Positions 5,778 to 10,594 of a stretch of DNA of 10,594 bases are shown piece after piece. The stretch is from Chloroflexota bacterium. Lineage in GTDB: Bacteria > Chloroflexota > Anaerolineae > Ardenticatenales > Ardenticatenaceae. The stretch spans positions 1 to 10,594 of the forward strand of contig DOUV01000190.1 in the NCBI GenBank assembly GCA_003520455.1, written 5' to 3'. Numbering within the stretch: position 1 is the first letter of the stretch; every line of letters starts with the position of its first letter. The notes beneath the pieces were generated by a model. The model worked only from the letters and a program-made list of their open reading frames with translations. It made no database searches and was not told where the DNA came from. The translations under genes were made by a program, and so were the position numbers.

Positions 5778-6254
5778 CGTGCACCTCCCTGTTTGTCCCA
5801 GGATTCTCGGGTATATGGCAGCGGTCATCGGTGGCTGCACGCCTTGACACATTCCGCCCCGGTTCAGTTCGTACTCTCGTGGCGTCCGATCGTGCCGGGC
5901 GATCTCGATCTGAGGCTCCAGCCAGATTTTAGCAGCACTCTGGTCATCCTGCGAGCCCTTGCCAACGTGAACGTTGGCGCGTTCTTCGTGCAGGGCGTCG
6001 TAGCGATGAAACCAGAAGATGAGGTTGCTCTAGCCGCCAACGGGCGCATTACGTCAGCCGCGCCGCCGGGTAGCGACTGCTGGACTGACCGGCGGATCAC
6101 CGCTCATGCGTTCTGAACGATTGGCAGGGGGACGCACAAATCTTGCCGCGCTTGCGCACGATTCGACAGGCGCAACTTCCGCAACAGTGCCTGTTGAATA
6201 TCCGGTGGCAGCCGCCGGCATCCTGTCGCAGTCAGAGATGGTGGCGTATTCGGC
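5778..6254. other. Intergenic stretch without a convincing gene
   Basis: This holds the upstream region of the secreted-protein gene. On the minus strand a -10-like TATACC (5815-5810) lies about 33 bases before its ATG, without a good -35 box. A plus-strand frame (5793-6116, 107 residues) contains a plausible-looking hydrophobic stretch (TLVILRALANVNVGAFFVQG), but it begins inside the leader of the opposite gene, lacks a ribosome site and matches nothing I know. I leave it uncalled. The 18-bp palindrome at 5961-5978 is listed separately. Nothing recognisable is seen in 6117-6254. Confidence 0.4.
5961..5978. promoter_or_regulatory. 18-bp perfect palindrome, possible operator
   Basis: GCCAACGT GA ACGTTGGC has eight-base arms and a two-base centre. 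It is about 185 bases upstream of the secreted-protein start (5777) in a stretch without a firm gene. Palindromes of this size fit a dimeric repressor or activator. LacI-type regulators of sugar genes use sites with AACG/CGTT half-sites, but the centre here is not their standard one. Role inferred only from symmetry and position. Confidence 0.35.
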
Positions 6255-6476
6255 TCAACGCTGCCTGCGCTTCATGAGCCAACGAACGAGGAAATTATGT
6301 ACCAGGGCCACGACAGTCGCGCCGGCCGGGACGATGAACAGTACCTCTACCCAAGAGGTGGTTCGGAGCAGTGGCGTCGCGACTTTCACCAGGGAACAGA
6401 ACAGGGCGAGCACGAGATAAAACAGGAAAATCTCTACGGCGCGACGGATCACGAACTGCCGGTCATGCGATTTCAT
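6255..6476 (-). CDS. Small two-helix membrane protein, unknown function (73 residues)
   Basis: From the ATG at 6476 the protein reads MKSHDRQFVIRRAVEIFLFY. It has two predicted membrane segments at about residues 14-34 (VEIFLFYLVLALFCSLVKV) and 42-65 (WVEVLFIVPAGATVVALVHNF). Each is flanked by Arg/Lys (RR at 11-12; RWLMKRRQR at the end), so both termini should be cytoplasmic. GGGA a few bases upstream is a weak ribosome site. A longer reading from 6518 adds 14 polar residues (MAGRDRRPIHSGTI) without a better site; I prefer the shorter. The organised two-helix pattern, absent from the other frames here, is the evidence that it is coding. No family recognised, and no close neighbour on the same strand within 400 bases upstream. 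Confidence 0.55.
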   Translation of the reverse strand: MKSHDRQFVIRRAVEIFLFYLVLALFCSLVKVATPLLRTTSWVEVLFIVPAGATVVALVHNFLVRWLMKRRQR

Positions 6477-6884
6477 GATGGTCCCAGAATGTATTGGGCG
6501 ACGGTCGCGGCCGGCCATCAGGCCAGGAGTTCAGACACGCGCGGGCGGCCACAGTGGCACCCTGCCCACGGCGCTGTGAGACATCAATTACGGAATCGTA
6601 CGGATGGCACTTATGAATCAGGCGCCGGTCATCCATCATCAACAAGAAAGCAGACAGGCCACTCAACAACACAGGAGCTGCCCCCTCCTTCAGCGCTACT
6701 ATAGCGGTTGTGCTCCGTCCCCGGCAATCCCCCTTCGGTTCCAACTCGCTCCCGATGGCTGGATTCGGAAGGCAGAGAGCCGGGCGACTGAAGTCGCGGC
6801 TGGAGGCTTGCAGCCGGGCGTCGGCCTTCGCCGACGCAGACGGGTGGGGGATCGGGGGCAGCTGAGCACGCCTTGACTGGTGCT
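6477..6884. other. Intergenic stretch with hairpin repeats, no gene seen
   Basis: About 400 bases between two minus-strand genes. I find no frame with convincing protein features on either strand. The right half contains the hairpins at 6779-6837. A further weak dyad, GAGCAC (6864-6869) with GTGCTC (6880-6885), runs up to the stop codon of the DUF6544-like gene. It might help end that transcript, but there is no T-run. Confidence 0.4.
6779..6837. repeat. Intergenic hairpin repeat of GCGACTGAAGTCGC type
   Basis: Two hairpins follow each other. The first is GCC-(GG)-GCGAC TGAA GTCGC-GGC at 6779-6800, an eight-pair stem with a two-base bulge. The second is GCGTCGGC CTTC GCCGACGC at 6818-6837, a perfect eight-base stem with a four-base loop. 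They are joined by TGGAGGCTTGCAGCCGG, which can itself form GGCTTGCAGCC. The motif GCGACTGAAGTCGCGGCT resembles interspersed intergenic repeats I recall from Chloroflexota and some other phyla. It lies about 50 bases downstream of the DUF6544-like gene (minus strand) and may act as its transcript end, although no T-run follows. Confidence 0.6.
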
Positions 6885-7626
6885 CTAGTGATAGGTGGCC
6901 TGATCGACGGTGACTCGGAAGAACTCGCCCTCCGGCTCAAAACGCTCTGTGCCGACATACCATCCGATCCGCAAGCGGGTAGGAATGGTGTAGCCACCGA
7001 AGGTACCCTCTTCCTGCACGACACCGCCGAAGTCAGCGTAGTGGAACTCCGCGCGCTCGGGATTGCCCCAGCGCGAGAGTCTGATCTCCTGGAGGGCGCC
7101 GCTGTCGTCGACGGTGAGGGCGAGGTCTGCCGTCTCGCCCTGCACGGTGACCCTGGCGTGGGCGTGCCGCGAGTCCGACGCCATCCATGCCACGCCCTCA
7201 TCACAGAGCACCGACGGCAACCACACCGACTCTGCCGCCAGGCGCCCGGCGGTCGAGCGCGTGACATCGGGCCCAGACGCAGTGACGATGGGGATAATCC
7301 CGAAGAGCTTCCAGCGCAGGGCGCCTTTGCCGTCCACGAGGCGATCCGATCCCCGAATGGGTAGGCCGTACATGCGGGCGGTGGCAGCCCAGATCATCCC
7401 ACGCTGTGCATTGATGACTTGCTCTGCCGTGAACGGAAACCAGCGCTGCAATTTGATCTTGCCGTGCATCCGCAGCCGGGCCGCCGACGCGAGTGATGTC
7501 CCGGGAGCGATCGCGTGTTCGAGATACCGCCGCGCCGGGAAGGCCCGCGACCCGGCCGGGTTGGAAGGTGCGCTCACCGGATGGTGCCGACTCCCACAGC
7601 GCGTCGAGGGAAAGTTCTTTGGTCAT
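6885..7626 (-). pseudogene. DUF6544-like protein, frameshifted near residue 31
   Basis: A protein of about 248 residues interrupted by one frameshift. The first part starts at an ATG at 7626 (GTG directly before it; GGAGGACA upstream) and reads MTKELSLDALWESAPSGERT to GLPGAA at about 7528. The second part, open from upstream of 7535 in another frame, continues ARRYLEHAIAPGT, MHGKIKLQRWFPFTAEQVI, GMIWAATARMYGLPIRGSD, AAESVWLPSVL, FHYADFGGVVQEEGTFGGY and TIPTRLRIGWYVGTERF to a TAG at 6885. The joined product matches a family I know from actinobacteria and Chloroflexota and believe is DUF6544; its biochemical role is not known. The shift lies in the GC repeat CCGCCGCGCCGGG (7527-7540) and could be real or a base-calling error. 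An ATG at 7577 in the second frame has no ribosome site and would lose the conserved start. Confidence 0.75.
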
Positions 7627-7684
7627 CACTGTCCTCCAGCGTCTGGCGAACGGTCTCGCGCGACGGGCCGGGTGATTGCACGGA

Positions 7685-7786
7685 CAGAATGAGATTCGCA
7701 GCCTCTACACGAGAGCGAGAAACGCCGGCAACGGTAAAGCGCTACTGAGCCAGGAAGTCCCTGGCCGTCTCGTCAATTCGGGCCAT
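7685..7786 (-). pseudogene. CoA-binding-domain protein start, stop at codon 15, 3' part deleted
   Basis: A strong ribosome site (GGAAGGAGAGG) stands five bases before an ATG at 7786. The frame reads MARIDETARDFLAQ, then a TAG (7742-7744), then RFTVAGVSRSRVEAANLIL to about 7685. Apart from the stop, this is the N-terminus of the small CoA-binding (Rossmann, YccU-like) proteins, whose start reads like FLAQKRIAVAGVSR with AANLIY after it. The first strand and glycine turn (VAGVSR) are visible. Usual length is about 130-145 residues; here only about 34 codons remain before the DUF6544-like gene's leader. A ten-base palindrome AAGTATACTT (7817-7826), which includes a -10-like TATACT on the minus strand, lies about 32 bases upstream and may be the old promoter. 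Confidence 0.65.
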
Positions 7787-8000
7787 GATCCTCTCCTTCC
7801 CTGTTGTGATAAGTCCAAGTATACTTCATTTTCGGGATCATTTTTGTCCTGGAACCCTCTAATACGCCAGCGCGATGCCGGGCTGCAAGGCGTCCGAAGT
7901 CGGCCACCGCAGGGCTGACTGGCACAGTGCGGCTCTCTTCTTAGAGGGCAGGGAGGCCTGCTTTGATTGGATCGCGATTCTCGCAGAAGGATTTGCTCCA

Positions 8001-8675
8001 ATGACCATACCACTGCTGCTCTCGATTCAGGTCGGACGACCGCGCCAACTCGGTGCCGGGGATTCCACGGATGCCGAAGAGCGCTCCTGGTCGTCGGGCA
8101 TCTTCAAGGAGCCGGTGGCAGGCGCTGTGTGGCTGGGACGGATCAACCTCGCGGGCGACGACCAGGCCGACCGCAAGCATTACGGTGGCCTGGACAAAGC
8201 GGTGCTCGCCTACGCCGCCGAGCACTATTCTTCCTGGCGCCAGGAGTTGAGCCAGCTCGAGCTGCCGTACGGCGCCTTCGGCGAGAACTTCACGATCGAC
8301 GGGCTCACCGAGACCGAGGTGTGCCTCGGGGATGTGTACGCCATCGGTGCGGCTCAGGTGCAGGTCTCCCAGCCGCGCCAACCTTGCTGGAAGCTGGCGC
8401 GGCGCTGGGGGATCAAGGACCTTACCGCCCAGGTCGAGCAGACCGGGCGCACAGGGTGGTATCTGCGGGTGTTGGTAGAGGGATACGTCCAGAGCGGCGC
8501 GCCCGTTGAGCTCCTCGAGCGGCCGCACCCAGAGTGGACCATCGCTCGCGCAGCGCACGTCATGCGCCACCTGCGCGACGATCGCGAAGCGGCGGCCGAG
8601 TTGGCGGCCTGTGCGCTGCTCTCGTCGACGTGGCGGGGGACGATCAGCGCGCGGCTCGAACTGATATCAGGCTAA
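8001..8675 (+). CDS. MOSC-domain protein, YiiM-like (224 residues)
   Basis: MOSC-domain proteins are thought to handle activated sulfur or molybdenum-cofactor ligands. The E. coli relative YiiM is, as I recall, also about 224 residues and linked to detoxifying N-hydroxylated bases with molybdenum cofactor. The ATG at 8001 follows AGAAGGA at nine bases; a longer in-frame reading from 7875 adds 42 residues without a ribosome site. Motifs: GDDQADRKHYGGLDKAVLAY (about 51-70), YGAFGENFTIDGLTETEVCLGD (about 91-112), then VQVSQPRQPCWKLARRWGI with the conserved Cys, thought to carry sulfur, near residue 132, and TGRTGWYLRVLVEG. The C-terminal third-domain helices (WTIARAAHVM..., STWRGTISARL) are present, so the gene looks complete. 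It converges on a damaged sulfurtransferase gene 35 bases away. Confidence 0.9.
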   Translation: MTIPLLLSIQVGRPRQLGAGDSTDAEERSWSSGIFKEPVAGAVWLGRINLAGDDQADRKHYGGLDKAVLAYAAEHYSSWRQELSQLELPYGAFGENFTIDGLTETEVCLGDVYAIGAAQVQVSQPRQPCWKLARRWGIKDLTAQVEQTGRTGWYLRVLVEGYVQSGAPVELLERPHPEWTIARAAHVMRHLRDDREAAAELAACALLSSTWRGTISARLELISG

Positions 8676-8710
8676 AGGGCGTGTACCCGAAGAAGAGGCC
8701 CCGTTTGCAC

Positions 8711-9590
8711 CTATCGCTTCTCGGTCAGCACCCGAGTGGGGCTACCCCTTTCGATCCAGGAGCCGCCGTCGTTGCACACGTCGGGGGGAGGCCAGAGGTT
8801 GACCGAGCGCGAACCAGGTGTGTGGCGAGCGCTCGCCGATCCGGTAGTAGGCGATACCCTCTCTGTCTGGCGCCACGCCCTCGCCTTCGCACATCGCCCG
8901 TCGCTCCTCGGGCGACGTGAAAATGCTGTTCTCACGCACCGCGTTCGACCAGACGATGTTTCTGGCACCGCGGATGTGTCCGCCCCGCTGCAAGCCTTCC
9001 TCGGGGAGGTATGCCGGCGCGAGCTGCTCGCAGCGACATTTGGCCGGCGGACGCCCATCCGCGAGCACGACGTCGTGATTGTGGGCCAGACTCCCTAACG
9101 CCGGGTCCCGGAGCACCCGCATGTGGAGGTTGGGCTGCCTGGCCTGGTAGTTGGCCCGCGGGATCACCGGCACCTTCGTGGTCAACGGCCGGCCCCCGGC
9201 GAGCCACCTGGCGCGGCCGCCGTTCATCACGCGCGCGTCCTCATGGCCATAGTACTTCAGGAGCCAGAAGGCGTAGGTGGCGAACCAGTTGTGGGTATCG
9301 CCGTAGAGGATCACCGTCGTATCGTTGCCGATGCCCGATGCCTCCATCAGCCGCTCGAAATCGGCTTTGCCGACGATGTCGCGCTGGAGTTGATCCTGCA
9401 ACTCGCGCTGCCAATTCCAGCCCACTGCCCCCGGAATGTGGCCCTGATTGTAGGCGGCCGTGTCCACGTCCACCTCGACGATGCGGACGGTAGGGTCGTC
9501 CATGTGTTCCGCGACCCACTCCGTGCTGACCAATACCTCCGGCTGGGCGTGCCCGCGCGCCTCGATGGGCGTCTTGCCAATGGTGGACAT
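8711..9590 (-). pseudogene. Tandem-rhodanese thiosulfate sulfurtransferase, catalytic Cys lost and frameshifted
   Basis: Two-domain sulfurtransferase (thiosulfate:cyanide type). The ATG at 9590 follows AGGAGG with good spacing. Domain 1: VSTEWVAEHMDDPTVRIVEV (21-40), YNQGHIPGAVGWNW, VILYGDTHNWFATYAFWLLK (93-112), MNGGRARWLAGGRPL. Domain 2: VVLADGRPP (174-182; family normally DVRSP), GLQRGGHIRGARNIVWS (199-215), then IAYYRIGERSPHTWF (247-260), where the family has CRIGERS with the catalytic Cys. Here residue 249 is Tyr (TAC at 8846-8844, one base from TGC). After HTWFAL the frame runs to a TAG near 8742 with non-family sequence. A shift at about 8803-8807 restores VNLWPPPDVCNDGGSWIERG and ends at 8711, the expected family end. 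Weakened motifs, missing Cys and frameshift together say it is decaying. It sits 49 bases downstream of the next gene on the same strand. Confidence 0.82.
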
Positions 9591-9639
9591 GCCATGCCTC
9601 CTTATGAATAGCTTCGCTTGGGCGGTATTGCACAGGCCG

Positions 9640-10594
9640 TCACCGCTCCATCGGGAAGGGCGCGGGTGATGCGGGATGCCTTTCGTCCCGCATCACGGCG
9701 ATTGGATCGGGCCTCCCCTCTCGGACCGTCAGGCGCACGCTGACCGGTTTCACCCCCGGGAGCTTGCTTTCCAGAGTGATGCGGTGCTCACCCGCCGACA
9801 GCGTGTGAACGATCAACTGTGAATCCGTGCCGAGCGCGCCGTCACGGTCCGAAGACCAGCTCAGGGCAGCGGGGTCGGCAGTGGCGCCACCGGGAAGGCA
9901 GGCAGCGCCGAAGAGGGAGAGCGACGTTCCTTTCTCAATAGTGTCGCCATCACGAGGAGAGGCGATGAGGAGTTGTGCCGGCCGCTCGGGGACTCGGAAT
10001 GGCTTCGACGTCGTGGACCCGGTGCGCAAACCGGAAGTAGCCAGCACCTGGAAGAGGCATTCCTCGCCGCCCGGCAGCTCGTCCATGTTCACCGTCACGC
10101 TGTTTTCCTTGAGATTGCCGGCCACGGCGCGCCAGGTTTGACCGCCATCCCAACTGTAGCGCAGCATGGAGGTCGGCGGCTCGCTCGCACCGCTTACCTT
10201 CCAACGCACCTTCTGCCGGCCCTTCAGGGTCTCGCCGCCGGCGGGACGCCGAATCTTGATGCGAGGCGCCTGGGCAGCGATCTTGAGCCGGGTGAGGATG
10301 CGATCGTCTCTCTTGACCACCAGCGCCGTGGCGTCCGGATGCCAGGGGAGCATGACCGTGAAGTGTTGGCTGCCGTCGTCTTGTTCCATATGCGGGAAGG
10401 GCAAGCGCAGCTCCTGGGATTCGAGGATGTCGTCTTCCAGCCCATAGAGGACCACGGAGTAGGGGGTCCGCTCCCCCAACGATGCTGGTTGCCACCCCAT
10501 GACATGGAACGGCACCTCCCGCAGCACGACCTTGTCCTCTTTCCCGACGGTGATAGGCAGATAGAGAAGCTCGCGTCGCGGCGTCGCCTCGCCG
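9640..10594 (-). CDS. Ig-like-domain protein, C-terminal 317 residues (runs off right edge)
   Basis: The reverse strand is open from the right edge to a stop at 9640; the start is outside the window, so an internal GTG at 10527 is not a real start. Residues are numbered from the first whole codon. Residues 1-105 are a beta-rich region (ELLYLPITVG, SVVLYGLEDDIL, HFTVMLPWHPDATALVVKRDD). Residues about 110-200 form an Ig/fibronectin-like domain with RYSWDGGQTWRAVAGNL and CLFQVLATSG. Residues about 209-294 form a second one (LIASPRDGDTIEKG, LSWSSDRDGALGTDSQ, LSAGEHRITLESKL), followed by a short Pro-rich tail. Such domains usually form the stalk of large extracellular proteins, for example metalloproteases, but the functional part is not in the window. 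It lies 49 bases upstream of the sulfurtransferase gene in the same direction, with no clear terminator in the gap. Confidence 0.78.
   Translation of the reverse strand, partial: GEATPRRELLYLPITVGKEDKVVLREVPFHVMGWQPASLGERTPYSVVLYGLEDDILESQELRLPFPHMEQDDGSQHFTVMLPWHPDATALVVKRDDRILTRLKIAAQAPRIKIRRPAGGETLKGRQKVRWKVSGASEPPTSMLRYSWDGGQTWRAVAGNLKENSVTVNMDELPGGEECLFQVLATSGLRTGSTTSKPFRVPERPAQLLIASPRDGDTIEKGTSLSLFGAACLPGGATADPAALSWSSDRDGALGTDSQLIVHTLSAGEHRITLESKLPGVKPVSVRLTVREGRPDPIAVMRDERHPASPAPFPMER

Noticed and set aside
5778..5852. Extension of the secreted protein to a start at 5852
   Set aside because: It would place 25 residues before the signal peptide; the ATG at 5777 has a strong ribosome site.
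5793..6116. Possible 107-residue plus-strand gene
   Set aside because: No ribosome site, starts antisense to the neighbouring gene's leader, and no recognisable family; its hydrophobic part coincides with a palindrome.
6864..6885. GAGCAC/GTGCTC dyad as a rho-independent terminator
   Set aside because: Only six pairs, ten-base loop, overlaps the stop codon and has no T-run.
6629..7267. 212-residue minus-strand frame
   Set aside because: Arg/Ser/Pro-rich shadow of the DUF6544-like gene; the repeat hairpins fall inside it.
7875..8000. N-terminal extension of the MOSC protein by 42 residues
   Set aside because: No ribosome site before 7875, no family similarity; the ATG at 8001 has AGAAGGA and gives the usual length.
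9011..9611. Plus-strand frames of about 160 residues
   Set aside because: Antisense of the sulfurtransferase gene in GC-rich DNA; composition is Arg/Ala/Pro-rich without family features.

Overview
This is an accessory stretch of a GC-rich bacterial genome. It looks like Chloroflexota, probably the Anaerolineae/Chloroflexia side, but this is inference from gene style and not from a marker gene. The hints are an IS1182-type transposase, an RHS core fragment and a transposase remnant of types common there, a secreted protein ending in a short 'YLPMIL'-like tail, and an intergenic repeat built on GCGACTGAAGTCGC. I see no rRNA, tRNA or CRISPR array.

Layout, left to right. 1-683 is the 5' part of an IS1182-type transposase (minus strand) running off the left edge. 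793-1364 is a translationally coupled pair of unknown function: a 44-residue protein overlapping (ATGA) a four-helix membrane protein. 1365-1637 shows nothing I can support. 1638-2522 is the C-terminal core of an RHS/YD-repeat protein without its N-terminal filament. 2598-2761 is densely folded DNA (a short hairpin, a long imperfect inverted repeat, and a palindromic operator over a -35 box) leading into an intact higB toxin (2774-3052). Its antitoxin higA is cut after about nine codons and joined to a 3'-truncated GNAT acetyltransferase gene on the other strand. 3535-3858 is the N-terminal remnant of another transposase.

3945-5777 (minus) is the largest intact gene, a 610-residue secreted protein with a carbohydrate-binding-like beta domain followed by an alpha/alpha-barrel-like domain. 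5778-6254 has no convincing gene but contains an 18-bp palindrome. 6255-6476 (minus) is a small two-helix membrane protein. 6477-6884 is non-coding with a hairpin repeat. 6885-7626 (minus) is a frameshifted gene of a DUF6544-like family. 7685-7786 (minus) is the start of a CoA-binding-domain gene with a stop at codon 15. 8001-8675 is an intact YiiM-like MOSC-domain gene. 8711-9590 (minus) is a tandem-rhodanese sulfurtransferase gene that has lost its catalytic Cys (Tyr) and carries a frameshift. 9640-10594 (minus) is the C-terminal part of a large Ig-like-domain protein running off the right edge.

The theme is decay and rearrangement. At least six genes are truncated, frameshifted or missing a key residue, and they lie between complete ones. 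The toxin without its antitoxin and the folded block before it are the most interesting items. I found no convincing new multi-gene system. Within gene pairs, only the ATGA-coupled pair (793-1364) and possibly the 9640/8711 pair look co-transcribed.
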